A DNA stretch of 64,000 nt, taken from positions 16,719 to 80,718 of the forward strand of contig NZ_AOJE01000057.1 of assembly GCF_000337915.1 (NCBI RefSeq). The letters are read 5' to 3'. This DNA comes from Halorubrum saccharovorum DSM 1137 (lineage in GTDB: Archaea; Halobacteriota; Halobacteria; Halobacteriales; Haloferacaceae). A program made the translations under genes and the position numbers. Below the pieces are notes generated by a model. That model made no database searches. It worked only from the letters and a program-made list of their open reading frames with translations, and had not been told where the DNA came from. Each line of letters starts with the position of its first letter. Position 1 is the first letter of the stretch. Of this stretch, positions 1 to 8,431 are shown piece by piece.

Positions 1-89
1 TAAACCGGAGAATCTGCGACTTCGGGAGGGCCTTCATCTCATCAAATTACGCGGCGAACATGTAACTCTCTGAGGATTTCAACAGAGCC
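1..89. mobile_element. Right end of an IS6-like element entering from outside the window
   Basis: The terminal sequence GGATTTCAACAGAGCC lies at 74-89 and is the reverse complement of the GGCTCTGTTGAAATCC ends found at 46.9-48.6 kb. An open frame from position 2 stops at 71-73, directly inside the terminal repeat, and encodes about 23 residues. This could be the C terminus of the element's transposase, but the peptide is too short to recognise. The other end lies outside the window. Confidence 0.55.
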
Positions 90-125
90 CAAAAAGCCTA
101 TTATCACTACTATGTGGTTTCAGGT

Positions 126-539
126 ATGTCCTTGAAGCGGCGAGCCATTCTCTTGGGCGGTGCGGCAACGGTCGGATTTGGGGCTCTTGGTTACTATGGG
201 ATAACGAGGTGCGACGAGGTCGCCTGTTTTTCTTTTGAGTTTCAGGGTGCTGATCATGTGGCTAATAGATTAGATGTTCAGCATACGGGTGGCCAGGAGA
301 GCCTACAAGCGGGTGATGTGTACTTCCGCGGGGTTGTTGTTGATTGGGAGTCCCGAGAGACAGACACCATCGCATGGTCTGAGTTAGATGATGAGATGGA
401 GCCAAGCGACACGATTGATGGCGATGAAATACGGCTCCAACTCTTGTGGGAAACGAACGTTGTGGAAATCCTGTGGCGGCAGGAGGGTAAGGAGACACTC
501 ATCGGAGCATGGGTTGACGAAGACGACGATGCTAGATAG
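126..539 (+). CDS. Small secreted or membrane-anchored protein of unknown function
   Basis: The protein is about 137 residues. It begins MSLKRRAILLGG and continues with a glycine and alanine rich hydrophobic stretch, which looks like a twin-arginine or simple export signal. A GTG at 114 is possible in the same frame, but the ATG at 126 places the twin Arg near the N terminus as expected. The rest is acidic, with two cysteines (CDEVAC) just after the hydrophobic segment. I recognise no family. It sits immediately after the IS-like end at 89 and may be cargo or a displaced gene. Confidence 0.55.
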   Translation: MSLKRRAILLGGAATVGFGALGYYGITRCDEVACFSFEFQGADHVANRLDVQHTGGQESLQAGDVYFRGVVVDWESRETDTIAWSELDDEMEPSDTIDGDEIRLQLLWETNVVEILWRQEGKETLIGAWVDEDDDAR

Positions 540-628
540 GCACCCTTTGGCGACCAGATATTTCAGACGAGAATAGTTCTGAAAAATATGGTTTCAGCAG
601 TTCCGATTAAATACTGCTCTTTCATGGT

Positions 629-1846
629 TTACTCAATTATTGGTTGGACTGGCAGCCGCTCGAGACGGCGATGACACGGAATACAGAGTGTCAGTAGGTT
701 ACTCGGAACGTTTGACTCCTCGACCGCTCGATCTGGATGATTGTAGAACCGCCGGCGTGGAATTCGATGGTGAACCGGGAGATCACGGCCGAACTGGTCT
801 CGATGTGTTTCGCGGTTCATTCCACAGCGGAGACAGGATTCATTGTCACGGGCAATGATTTCCTCACGGATCTGTGGCCAGTTCGACCCAAACGGAACTG
901 TCTCGGTATTTGACTGACGGTAGTTCTCCAGATAGTCCGGATCGGCCGCCTGTAGGGCTGTTCGCCATGATCCGAATACACGCCAATACGGCTGGGTCGT
1001 AAATTCCCCGTGTTCAAGCATTTCACCCGTCGTCGGCGGATGACCCAACTCTTCCGCGAGCTCTCGCAATTCAGTTAATAACTCCTCGCGTGGAATGCGC
1101 CATCGGGTATTTGGCTCGAAGCCAGCGGCTGTCAGGGCTTCGTTCCAGGAACCGAACCGCTTTTGATAGATCGATCCGCTCCATCTTCCCTGATCCCGCA
1201 TCTCACTCTTACGGGGAACGTGTCCCAACTCTTCGTTGAGCCTCCTGAGTTCGGCTATCAGATCTTCCTTGCTCACACCCCACGCAGAGTGGACTCCCAG
1301 TCCAGCTTGCTCAAGAGCTCGATTCCACGTTCCGAATACTCGCTTGTATGGAGCCGCTGTGTATGGACCATTCTGGTCCATCTCATCAGATGTCGGTGCT
1401 TGACCCAGTTCCTCAGCGAACTCCTGAAGAGCAGTAATAAGCGTCTCTTCGGAGAGGTTGATTTCAACGCTCGGTTCAAAACCAGCCGCCTGTAGCGCCG
1501 AATTCCACCCCCCGAACCGCTTGCAGTATGTTTTCACCGAATACTCCCCGTGCTGCCTGTAGGTTCGCTCTGATGGAGCCTCTCCGACAATTTCGGCAAC
1601 CGCCTTGAGGTCCGCAAGGAGGTCCTCCTTTGGGGTCGGTGGTCGCCCATCCGGTTCGTTTGTGCCCGTCTCTAGGCCAGCTGTCTTGAGTGCTTCATTC
1701 CACGACCCGAACCGGGCTGCGTAGGTTGCTGTAGCATGAGGTCCAGAGTCGTTCATCTCATTCTGAGACGGAGGTCGCCCGAGTTCCGCAGCGAACTCTT
1801 GGAGACGGTTGAGGAGTTCTTCGTCTGAGTACAGCTTCTTGCCCAT
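629..1846 (-). CDS. HNH endonuclease with five homing-endonuclease-associated repeats
   Basis: The 405-residue protein has five tandem repeats of about 55-60 residues. Each carries a pattern like ELGRPPS..EM...G...Y..RFGSWN.AL..AG, which matches the HNH_repeat (homing endonuclease associated repeat) family. A C-terminal HNH nuclease follows, with CLRCG, a VHH core and NLLTLCIPCH. The repeats are thought to bind DNA, so the protein is probably a sequence-specific nuclease. It is the largest of three such proteins here (others at 10958-11782 and 39580-40713) and lacks their N-terminal C2H2 finger. A GGGTG-loop dyad lies about 130 bp upstream at 1977-1995. Confidence 0.85.
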   Translation of the reverse strand: MGKKLYSDEELLNRLQEFAAELGRPPSQNEMNDSGPHATATYAARFGSWNEALKTAGLETGTNEPDGRPPTPKEDLLADLKAVAEIVGEAPSERTYRQHGEYSVKTYCKRFGGWNSALQAAGFEPSVEINLSEETLITALQEFAEELGQAPTSDEMDQNGPYTAAPYKRVFGTWNRALEQAGLGVHSAWGVSKEDLIAELRRLNEELGHVPRKSEMRDQGRWSGSIYQKRFGSWNEALTAAGFEPNTRWRIPREELLTELRELAEELGHPPTTGEMLEHGEFTTQPYWRVFGSWRTALQAADPDYLENYRQSNTETVPFGSNWPQIREEIIARDNESCLRCGMNRETHRDQFGRDLPVHHRIPRRRFYNHPDRAVEESNVPSNLLTLCIPCHRRLERLPVQPIIE

Positions 1847-1976
1847 AATTAGCGATGTGAATGAATCACTCAGTTTGGTCCCGGCTTGGTATTTGAATGT
1901 TAGTCCCGGTGTCTGCTTGCTGTCGATCTATCGCTGGCGTCTGTAACCACTGAACTCGCGAGGCCGCTGCTGGCTG

Positions 1977-1995
1977 CCCCGCACCCTCTCAGGGG
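1977..1995 (-). promoter_or_regulatory. GGGTG-loop dyad, distant from its gene
   Basis: On the minus strand this reads CCCC, then TGAGAGGGTGC, then GGGG. It is the family dyad found before many genes here, but it sits 130 bp upstream of the HNH gene rather than next to a start codon. Confidence 0.45.
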
Positions 1996-2018
1996 CCGAA
2001 AAACCGAGGCACAGCCGA

Positions 2019-2060
2019 TTAACCAACAATAGGGGAACTCACGCGGAGTGTGTTGGTTAA
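2019..2060. repeat. Perfect 10-bp inverted repeat TTAACCAACA / TGTTGGTTAA, copy 1
   Basis: The arms are at 2019-2028 and 2051-2060 with a 22-nt spacer containing GGGGAA and ACGCGG. The element begins about 10 bp after the stop codon of the gene at 2070. A second copy with identical arms and a similar spacer lies at 27916-27958, also just after a stop codon. It could be a terminator hairpin, a recombination site or a protein-binding dyad. Confidence 0.75.
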
Positions 2061-2069
2061 GAATAGAGC

Positions 2070-2282
2070 CTACTCTTCGTTCTCACGTAGCTCTTCAGCC
2101 TTCCACTTGAGCTGGCGCAGAATCTGCGTCCGGTTCTGATGGGCGTTCTCGTAGGCAACACACTCCTGAAGAGTCTCCATATCGGGAATCGTCGCGATAC
2201 CGGCCTTGATCAGGTGCGTGTTCGATGCTTCAAGCCGCTTCTCTGGCGGGAATTCGTCGCTCTCTTCGTCGTTAGTAGTTCC
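2070..2282 (-). CDS. Short haloarchaeal plasmid protein of unknown function
   Basis: The protein is 70 residues, starting MGTTNDEESDEF. A GGAGG about 10 nt upstream supports this start over the longer open frame that reaches 2324. It is charged and predicted to be helical, with a C-terminal stretch (ILRQLKWKAEELRENEE) that could form a coiled coil. No domain is recognised. It lies divergently from the HMA gene at 2418. Confidence 0.6.
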   Translation of the reverse strand, partial: GTTNDEESDEFPPEKRLEASNTHLIKAGIATIPDMETLQECVAYENAHQNRTQILRQLKWKAEELRENEE

Positions 2283-2293
2283 CATCTCGAAGA

Positions 2294-2325
2294 GCCTCCA
2301 CCCCTTTGGGGCCGACACAAACAAC
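2294..2325 (-). promoter_or_regulatory. GGGTG-loop dyad before the gene starting at 2282
   Basis: On the coding strand GTTTGT is followed by a C-rich arm, the loop AAAGGGGT and a GGAGGC arm, with the ATG a few bases further on. The dyad overlaps the likely Shine-Dalgarno sequence. Confidence 0.55.
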
Positions 2326-2345
2326 TCTCCGGACGATGACGCTCC

Positions 2346-2360
2346 ATCTCTAATAGAGAT
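2346..2360. promoter_or_regulatory. Palindromic operator candidate upstream of the HMA copper chaperone
   Basis: ATCTCTAATAGAGAT is a perfect 7-bp dyad with a single central base. It lies in the divergent intergenic region about 58 bp before the HMA gene start, a reasonable place for a metal-responsive operator. This is inferred from position and symmetry only. Confidence 0.4.
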
Positions 2361-2417
2361 AAAACCGATACAACAGTTACCGTAATGGTCATCCCCCGCG
2401 AGTGTTTACAGCCCCGT

Positions 2418-2624
2418 ATGGAGCGAAAGACGATCTCCGTCACCGGGATGTCGTGCAACGGGTGCGAACAGAACGTGGAGACCGCCCTGCGAAACCTCGA
2501 CGGTGTGAGTCGGGTCGAGGCCAATCACGACGCTGACACGGTCGACGTGGTCCTCGAGGATGGAGTCTCAGACGACGACGTGAACGCGGCAATCGAACAA
2601 GCTGGCTACGACGTAGTGGCTTAA
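2418..2624 (+). CDS. copZ: HMA-domain copper chaperone (CopZ-like)
   Basis: The 68-residue protein is a single heavy-metal-associated domain with TGMSCNGCEQNVETAL, which gives the GMxCxxC metal site. Such proteins carry Cu(I) to P1B ATPases in the cytosol. The start MERKTISV at 2418 fits the fold; an in-frame ATG at 2385 would add 11 unrelated residues. The gene is convergent with the P1B ATPase and their 3' ends overlap by 4 bp, so the two are probably linked in copper handling but not co-transcribed. Confidence 0.88.
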   Translation: MERKTISVTGMSCNGCEQNVETALRNLDGVSRVEANHDADTVDVVLEDGVSDDDVNAAIEQAGYDVVA

Positions 2625-4897
2625 TCGGCTGTCAATCGGCCGTCCCCACGCTCACCGTCGGTGCGGTCGTCGAGGGCGAACTCGGTGTTGACACCCTCGC
2701 CGGAGAGGAGTTGACCAGCGAAGCTGTTGGCGAGGACGGCCGAGACGGACAGCACCATCGCGAGCATCGCGAACACTGGGTGAACGAGCCCCGTGGTCGC
2801 GGCGGCGACACCGAGCCCGTTGAACGCGAAGGCCGTCGCGAGGTTCTGACGGGTCTTCCGGTAGCTCTCGTTCCCGATCTCGTAGGCGTCCATCACGCCA
2901 CCAAGCCGGTCGCCCATCAGGACGATGTCCGCCGATTCGATGGCGATGTCGGTCCCGGCGCCGATGGCGATCCCGATATCGGCCTGCGTGAGTGCGGGAG
3001 CGTCGTTGATGCCGTCGCCGACCATGGCTACGCGGTAACCCTCGTCCTGCAGGCGACCGATCTCTTCGCGTTTCTCGTCGGGCAGCACGTCTGCCATAAC
3101 GCGGTCGATGCCGACCTCCTCGGCGACCGCGTTCGCGGTGCGCTCGTTGTCCCCGGTGATCATCACGGGCGTAATGCCGACCTCTGTCATCCGCTGGACG
3201 GTCGCAGCGGCGTCGCTCTTGACCTCGTCACCGATACCGATCAGGCCGATGAGGTCACCGTCACGAACAACTCCAGCAACGGTGAGGCCGTGGCCCTGAA
3301 GTCGCTCGATGTCGTCGTCCCCCTTCGACAGGTCGATCCCCTCGTCGCTGAGCCATCCCGGTTTCCCGACCAGCACGTCGTCGCTGGCCACGGTTGCCCG
3401 GACGCCCTTGCCGGTCACGGAGTCGAAATCATCGGGGTCAGCGTACTCGACATCTTGTTCGTCGGCGAACTCGAGGATCGCATCTGCGAGAGGATGCTCG
3501 GAGAACGCCTCTGCACTGGCCGCAGTCGTGAGTACATCCACCTCGTCGGCACCGAACGCGACGACCTCACTGAGGGTGGGTTCGCCGACGGTGATGGTGC
3601 CGGTCTTGTCCAACACGATGTGGTCGACGTCGGGGAAGATCTGGAAGGCGTCGCCCGACCGCATCAGGATGCCGCGGTTCGCGGCCTTCCCGCCGCCCCG
3701 GATCAGGGCCAGCGGTGTCGCCATCCCGAGCGCGCACGGATAACCAAGGACGAGGACGGCCAGCGCTGCGAACGCCCCACGCTGGATGTTGGGGTCTGCA
3801 CCCCAGGCGAGCGGTGCGACCACCCAGAAGAGGAACGAGAGCGCGGCAATCGCCAATACGCCCGGGACGAAGTACTTGAGGACGCGGTCGGCGAGCTGGA
3901 TGATGCCGGGCTTCATCGCCCGCGCCTCTTCGATCTCGCGGGCCACCTGATTCAGGAACGCGTCCTCGCCGGTTGCAGTTACCTCAATGAGCAGGGTCCC
4001 GGTTTCGTTGACGCTGCCACCGATCACGGCGTCGCCGGCGGCCTTCTCCTCGGGGATGGACTCACCGGTGGCGACCGACTCGTCGACCGTCGATTCGCCC
4101 TCGATGACCTCGCCGTCGACGGGGATGTTCTCGCCGGGCTTGACGCGGACGCGATTGCCAACGTCGAGGTCGTCGACGGGGACTTCCTCGACATCGCCGT
4201 CATCACTGACGCGGCGTGCCGTGTCGGGCTGGAGGTCGAGCAGGTTCTGGACGGCCTGGGAGGCGCGCGTGCGGACGATGAGGCTGGTGTACTCCGAAAG
4301 GATGTGGTAAGTGGTGATGAACACGGAGACGGCGAAGAAGTGGACGGTTGGGAAGCCAGGGAACACGAACAGGCCAAGCAGTCCGCCGACGAGCCCGGCG
4401 AACGCGCCCGCTTCCAGGAGGACGTGCTGGTTGAAGATCCCCCGGCGCACGCTCTGGAAGGCTTTCTCTTTGATGTAGCGCCCGGGACCGAACATCGTCC
4501 CGAGAGCCAGCCCCAAGGTCACGAGATCCATCGCCGGCGACGCCGACTCGAAACGTCCCATCACGAAAATCATCCACCCCATCAGCGCAGCAACAACGAT
4601 GGATGCGCCGCCGGCGAGCAGCAGCCGACGCTTTCCATCGGCGAGTTCGGCCTGCTGCTGTTCATATCGCTTCGCTTTGTCCGGATCGCGGATCGTGTAG
4701 CCGAGATCTCGAAGCGTGTCCTTCACCTCGACCTCGCTCAGCCGGTCGTCGTCATACTGCACGAGGACCTCCTCGTGGGCGAGACTCACGTCGACATCCT
4801 CGACGCCGTCGGTCCGGCTGTAGGCTTTCTCGATGCTCTCGGCACAGAACGAGCAGGACATCCCCCCGACGTTGAATTGTTCGTGTGTCGTTCCCAT
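2621..4897 (-). CDS. P1B-type heavy-metal ATPase with N-terminal HMA domain and YPC motif
   Basis: The 758-residue membrane pump has an N-terminal HMA domain (GGMSCSFCAES), the actuator motif ATGES, the phosphorylation motif DKTGT, the SEHPLA histidine-proline motif and the hinge GDGINDAP. The transmembrane metal motif normally read as CPC is YPC here (GYPCALGMATP). The CopZ-like neighbour suggests copper or a related soft metal, but the altered motif leaves the substrate open. The gene is divergent from an ArsR-like regulator at 5029, with a dyad at 4908-4931 between them. An ORF of equal length on the opposite strand is a codon shadow. Confidence 0.9.
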   Translation of the reverse strand: MGTTHEQFNVGGMSCSFCAESIEKAYSRTDGVEDVDVSLAHEEVLVQYDDDRLSEVEVKDTLRDLGYTIRDPDKAKRYEQQQAELADGKRRLLLAGGASIVVAALMGWMIFVMGRFESASPAMDLVTLGLALGTMFGPGRYIKEKAFQSVRRGIFNQHVLLEAGAFAGLVGGLLGLFVFPGFPTVHFFAVSVFITTYHILSEYTSLIVRTRASQAVQNLLDLQPDTARRVSDDGDVEEVPVDDLDVGNRVRVKPGENIPVDGEVIEGESTVDESVATGESIPEEKAAGDAVIGGSVNETGTLLIEVTATGEDAFLNQVAREIEEARAMKPGIIQLADRVLKYFVPGVLAIAALSFLFWVVAPLAWGADPNIQRGAFAALAVLVLGYPCALGMATPLALIRGGGKAANRGILMRSGDAFQIFPDVDHIVLDKTGTITVGEPTLSEVVAFGADEVDVLTTAASAEAFSEHPLADAILEFADEQDVEYADPDDFDSVTGKGVRATVASDDVLVGKPGWLSDEGIDLSKGDDDIERLQGHGLTVAGVVRDGDLIGLIGIGDEVKSDAAATVQRMTEVGITPVMITGDNERTANAVAEEVGIDRVMADVLPDEKREEIGRLQDEGYRVAMVGDGINDAPALTQADIGIAIGAGTDIAIESADIVLMGDRLGGVMDAYEIGNESYRKTRQNLATAFAFNGLGVAAATTGLVHPVFAMLAMVLSVSAVLANSFAGQLLSGEGVNTEFALDDRTDGERGDGRLTAD

Positions 4898-4907
4898 CGT
4901 GGATGGT

Positions 4908-4931
4908 GGTTATCGTGGTATGCGGATAACC
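4908..4931. promoter_or_regulatory. Dyad operator candidate GGTTATC-N10-GATAACC
   Basis: A perfect 7-bp inverted repeat lies 11 bp upstream of the ATPase start and about 100 bp upstream of the divergent ArsR-like gene. Its symmetry and position fit an operator for that regulator. An AT-rich TATA-like stretch follows at about 4941-4949. Confidence 0.5.
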
Positions 4932-5028
4932 ATTACGACAATAGTTATAGCGGTCTTGAATTCCTAATACCACTGTCGGAAGCGTAGCGTTACTCTTACT
5001 GTCGTCATGCGCTTACTTCGTCACAAGA

Positions 5029-5628
5029 ATGGCGCTCCTCGAATCTGACGTGCCGATCCGCGAAGTCGTGACGACGGATCTGGAGAAAGCGAAGGCGCTG
5101 GAAAACGACGTCCGAGCTAAGATCCTCGATATGCTCGCTGCCGAGGAAATGACGATTGAGGAGATTCACGACGAACTGCATCGTCGTGGCGAGGAAAAGG
5201 CGGAGACGACGGTCCGCCACCACGTGAACATCCTGAAAGATGCGGAGATGGTCGAGATCGCCCGTCTCGAAGAAGCTGGCGGCGGGACGCGGAAGTTCTA
5301 CAAGTCGAACACGCGGATTTTCTCGTATGACCTTCCAGAGGACGCCGAGCAGACGCTCGCTGGGGCGCAGGAAACCGCGACAGCCGAATTAGCAGGACTC
5401 GTCGAGACGCTCTATGGGGAGCACGGCGACGAGATCGAGGCAGTGGCACGAGAAATGAAGCCGTGCGAGTACTGTGCAACACAGCATTACGAGGAGTTCG
5501 TCCTCCGGAAACTGCTAAATCGCGCGCTTATTGACCTCACTGAGAATGGGACGGTGGAGAGCGTTCGGCGTGATTCAGAAGACGCCGGCGATGAAGCCGA
5601 GTCCCATGACGACGAGGACGATCGCTGA
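5029..5628 (+). CDS. ArsR-like winged-helix metal-responsive regulator
   Basis: The 199-residue protein has an N-terminal winged helix (about residues 22-90, TIEEIHDEL...TTVRHHVNILKDA). A C-terminal half follows with CEYCATQHYEEF, a plausible metal site, and then an acidic tail. It is divergent from the P1B ATPase and probably represses it until metal binds. The last 54 bp overlap the convergent 3' end of the NiCoT-type permease gene, which is unusual but supported by both reading frames. Confidence 0.8.
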   Translation: MALLESDVPIREVVTTDLEKAKALENDVRAKILDMLAAEEMTIEEIHDELHRRGEEKAETTVRHHVNILKDAEMVEIARLEEAGGGTRKFYKSNTRIFSYDLPEDAEQTLAGAQETATAELAGLVETLYGEHGDEIEAVAREMKPCEYCATQHYEEFVLRKLLNRALIDLTENGTVESVRRDSEDAGDEAESHDDEDDR

Positions 5629-6384
5629 GAACAGCGGCAGGTACGGTGTGTACTTCTCCACCGTTTCTTCGTACTCCTGAAAGCCGGCGATGAGGAGCAT
5701 CGTTAACCCGACGATGCCGACGATGACCGTCAGCGCATACGCAGTCATCAGCTCCAGACAGTACGTCGAACCGGCACAGAGGCCGATAATCTCGAATTCT
5801 TCTTCGTGAGCGAACCCGAGGACGAATGCGAACCAGGCGATTCCGAGTAGCCCGCGGTCGGCGTCAGTAGCCGGATCGGTCCTGTGCTCGTGGGAGTGCC
5901 CTCTGATTTCTCCAAGCCGAGTTTTCACCCAGGTAAGAACCCCATCCGGGGCGTGTTCGTGCGTGGGTGACGTGCCGTGACTGTGGTGGGTCGACTGCTC
6001 CTCCGTATGCCCATCGTGGTCGTCCTCGTGCTGGTGAGAATGGCCGTGTGTGTACTCTCGAATCCCGAGTCCGATGAGTAAGATGCCTGCGACGATGCTG
6101 ACCGGACCGCCGATGGAAACGCCGCCAAGAATCGAGATCGGCTCGTTCACCTGCGTCAACCGAAAATAGGATTTCGCGTAAAAGAACACGCCGACCATCG
6201 CCAGACTGCTAATGAGGTGGCCGATGCCGATTAGCAAGCTGCTGGCGAGTCCGTAGAGCCACTTGTTGGATTGATCGAGCGCATAGCTCGCAGCGACCGG
6301 CCATCCGTGTCCGGGCTCGATGCCGTGTACAAATCCGAGAGCAATCGCGCCGACCAATACTGGTAACGCCTCGCCGTGGAGCAT
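5575..6384 (-). CDS. NiCoT/RcnA-type nickel-cobalt transporter
   Basis: The 269-residue membrane protein has several hydrophobic helices and the signature HGIEPGHGWP in helix 1. A long histidine-rich loop (HGHSHQHEDDHDGH and following) and the later AHEEEFEI motif complete the pattern of the NiCoT/RcnA family. It could import or export nickel or cobalt. It is divergent from a NikR homologue at 6488, which fits nickel-responsive control. The C terminus overlaps the end of the preceding regulator gene antisense. Confidence 0.88.
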   Translation of the reverse strand: MLHGEALPVLVGAIALGFVHGIEPGHGWPVAASYALDQSNKWLYGLASSLLIGIGHLISSLAMVGVFFYAKSYFRLTQVNEPISILGGVSIGGPVSIVAGILLIGLGIREYTHGHSHQHEDDHDGHTEEQSTHHSHGTSPTHEHAPDGVLTWVKTRLGEIRGHSHEHRTDPATDADRGLLGIAWFAFVLGFAHEEEFEIIGLCAGSTYCLELMTAYALTVIVGIVGLTMLLIAGFQEYEETVEKYTPYLPLFSAIVLVVMGLGFIAGVF

Positions 6385-6487
6385 TCATCTATCTCTCTAT
6401 CCCTGCGTTGTATAGCGGTTGTTAAGACTGAAACGGGGGTCCCGTAATAATCGAGGGGTCAAGACAGTAGGGGATCAATTGGGGAGT

Positions 6488-6895
6488 ATGCGCACGAGCT
6501 TGAACGTGTCTGAGGACATTCTCGAGGAGTTCGACGAGACGTGGCAGGCTGAGGGGTTGGATTCCCGCTCGCGGGCGATTCGTGAAGCGATGCAGGAATA
6601 CATCGAGGGGCACTCACAACTCGAAGAGGTTTCGGGTGAGGTCGTCGCTGTACTGGCGTTCGATTACCAGCACCACGAGGTGATTCACGATCTCCATACT
6701 GCCCAGCACCAGTTTCAGGACGTCATCGAGACGATGAGCCACACCCACCAGGGCGAGTGGTGTTTAGAGACCGTCTTCTGTCATGGCGATGCGGCGCGGG
6801 TGCGGGAACTCGTGTATCGGCTCCGTGATTTCGATGGGGTCGGTCGCGTGAAGACGATGCTCCTCCGCAGTACTGCGCCGGCCGACCCGGAGTGA
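6488..6895 (+). CDS. nikR: NikR-type nickel-responsive regulator
   Basis: The 135-residue protein has an N-terminal ribbon-helix-helix (MRTSLNVSEDILEEFDETW...SRSRAIREAM). The C-terminal ACT-like domain carries the nickel ligand pattern HH..IHDLH...H.H...WCLE. The start at 6488 follows a purine-rich GGGGAG and matches the family length; the longer open frame from 6419 adds unrelated residues. It is divergent from the NiCoT permease and is its probable regulator. Confidence 0.9.
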   Translation: MRTSLNVSEDILEEFDETWQAEGLDSRSRAIREAMQEYIEGHSQLEEVSGEVVAVLAFDYQHHEVIHDLHTAQHQFQDVIETMSHTHQGEWCLETVFCHGDAARVRELVYRLRDFDGVGRVKTMLLRSTAPADPE

Positions 6896-6898
6896 GAT

Positions 6899-8353
6899 TC
6901 ATTCGATACAGCAGCTCATTGTCGACGTGTCCCGTCGGAACGCCTGACAGGTGTGTTTGAACGCCTCGCTGAACGTCGGGAACGGGTGGACGGTGTCGAT
7001 GATGTCGTCGACAGTCAGCCCAAACCTCACAGCCAGCGTGGCTTCCATGATCATGTCGGCGGCACGCGGCCCGACCATGTGGACGCCGACGATCTCGTCG
7101 GTCTCGTGGTGTTTGACGACCTGGACGAGGCCATCCGTGTTCTTGACTGCCTTCGCCCGCGGGACATCCGCCATCTGGATGGTCTGGCACGAACAGGTGC
7201 CGTGCTCGTCCATATACTCGCGTTCTGTCGTCCCGACGGCTGCGACTTCCGGGCTGGTGAACACGACTGCGGGGACTGTATCGTAGTCGATGCTGACGCC
7301 CTCGTTGCCGAAGGCGTTCTTGACGGTGTGATTGCCCTCCTTGGCGGCGACCGTCTCCAGTTCGGGCTCGCCGATCACGTCGCCCGCTGCGTAGACGTCG
7401 GGATTGGTCGTCTGGAAATGCTCGTCGACGTGGATCGCGCCATCGGATTCGGTCTCGACGCTGACTGCTTCCAAGCCGATGTCCTCGCTGTTGGGCTGGA
7501 CGCCTGTCGCGACGAACAACGCCTCGGCGGTGAACGCTCGTTTATCGCCCTCAATGACAGTCTCCACAGCGACGCCCTGCTGACCAGAGTCAGCACTATT
7601 GTCGGTAGCCACACCCTGAACCTGCTGGAAGTCGTTACCGGTCATGATGTCGATCCCTTCCTCGCGGAAGGCTCGTTCCATCTCCCGGCCGAGCTGGCCT
7701 TCCATACCTGAGAGCACGTGACCGGAGCGCTGGAGAACCCTTACGTCGACGCCGACACGGTGGAGGATCTGGCCCCACTCCAGCGCGATGTACCCGCCGC
7801 CGACTATCAGAATACTCTCGGGAAGGTCGCGCTCCTCGAGGATTGTCTCGCTCGTGTAGTAGTCGATGTCGTCGAGGCCGTCGATGGGTGGTGCCCACGG
7901 TGAACTCCCGGTCGCGACGAGAGCCTTTTCTCCAGTGATGCGCGCGCCCTCGTCGGAGCCGTCGACGACCTCGATGGTCGTGTCGTCGACGAGCCGGCCA
8001 TAGCCCTCGTAGATGTCGGTCTCGAAGCGCTCAGCGACGTCGACGTAGTTCTCCTGCCGGAACCGCTCGACGAGTTCGTTGGTGCCGTCGAGGGCGTCGG
8101 CCCAGTCGACAGTCGGCTCTTCGGGATATGTGACGGCGTCGAAGGGATTCTCCGACGCTGCAGCGCCACTCTCGGCGACGGCGAGTAGATGCTTACTCGG
8201 GACACAGCCGACGTTCACGCACGTCCCGCCGATGGGCAAGCCGGTATTCACCACCGCCGTCGAGAGGTCCCGTCGGCTCGCTTCAGTGATCGCGGCGAAG
8301 GCTGCGGCGCCCCCACCGAGAATCACGAGATCATAGTCGGAGGTGTGAGTCAT
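6899..8353 (-). CDS. merA: Mercuric reductase (MerA-like)
   Basis: The 484-residue flavoprotein disulfide reductase has an N-terminal FAD motif (LGGGAAAFAA), the redox pair GGTCVNVGCVPSK, an NAD-binding GGGYIALEW and the C-terminal vicinal cysteine pair in SCCIE. That pair distinguishes mercuric reductase from dihydrolipoamide dehydrogenase. The N-terminal HMA domain found in some MerA proteins is absent. It reduces Hg(II) to Hg(0) in the cytosol. It is divergent from an HxlR-type regulator across a dyad at 8386-8412. Confidence 0.9.
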   Translation of the reverse strand: MTHTSDYDLVILGGGAAAFAAITEASRRDLSTAVVNTGLPIGGTCVNVGCVPSKHLLAVAESGAAASENPFDAVTYPEEPTVDWADALDGTNELVERFRQENYVDVAERFETDIYEGYGRLVDDTTIEVVDGSDEGARITGEKALVATGSSPWAPPIDGLDDIDYYTSETILEERDLPESILIVGGGYIALEWGQILHRVGVDVRVLQRSGHVLSGMEGQLGREMERAFREEGIDIMTGNDFQQVQGVATDNSADSGQQGVAVETVIEGDKRAFTAEALFVATGVQPNSEDIGLEAVSVETESDGAIHVDEHFQTTNPDVYAAGDVIGEPELETVAAKEGNHTVKNAFGNEGVSIDYDTVPAVVFTSPEVAAVGTTEREYMDEHGTCSCQTIQMADVPRAKAVKNTDGLVQVVKHHETDEIVGVHMVGPRAADMIMEATLAVRFGLTVDDIIDTVHPFPTFSEAFKHTCQAFRRDTSTMSCCIE

Positions 8354-8385
8354 CTATACTGATACTTTACGACGGGAAGTTCTTA

Positions 8386-8412
8386 TACTCCAGAGTCCGA
8401 AGCTATGGAGTA
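8386..8412. promoter_or_regulatory. Dyad operator candidate TACTCCA-N13-TGGAGTA
   Basis: A perfect 7-bp inverted repeat lies in the merA to HxlR intergenic region. One arm overlaps an AT-rich TATA-like stretch (TTCTTATACTCC). It is well placed for autoregulation by the HxlR-type protein. Confidence 0.5.
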
Positions 8413-8431
8413 GGTTGGAGGCTACGAAGCT

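Noticed and set aside
2019-2060. Integron attC site
   Set aside because: The arms do not match the attC core pattern (GTTRRRY) and no integrase is visible.
2711-4987. A 758-codon plus-strand ORF opposite the P1B ATPase
   Set aside because: It is the antisense shadow of a GC-rich gene; the minus strand has all P-type ATPase motifs.
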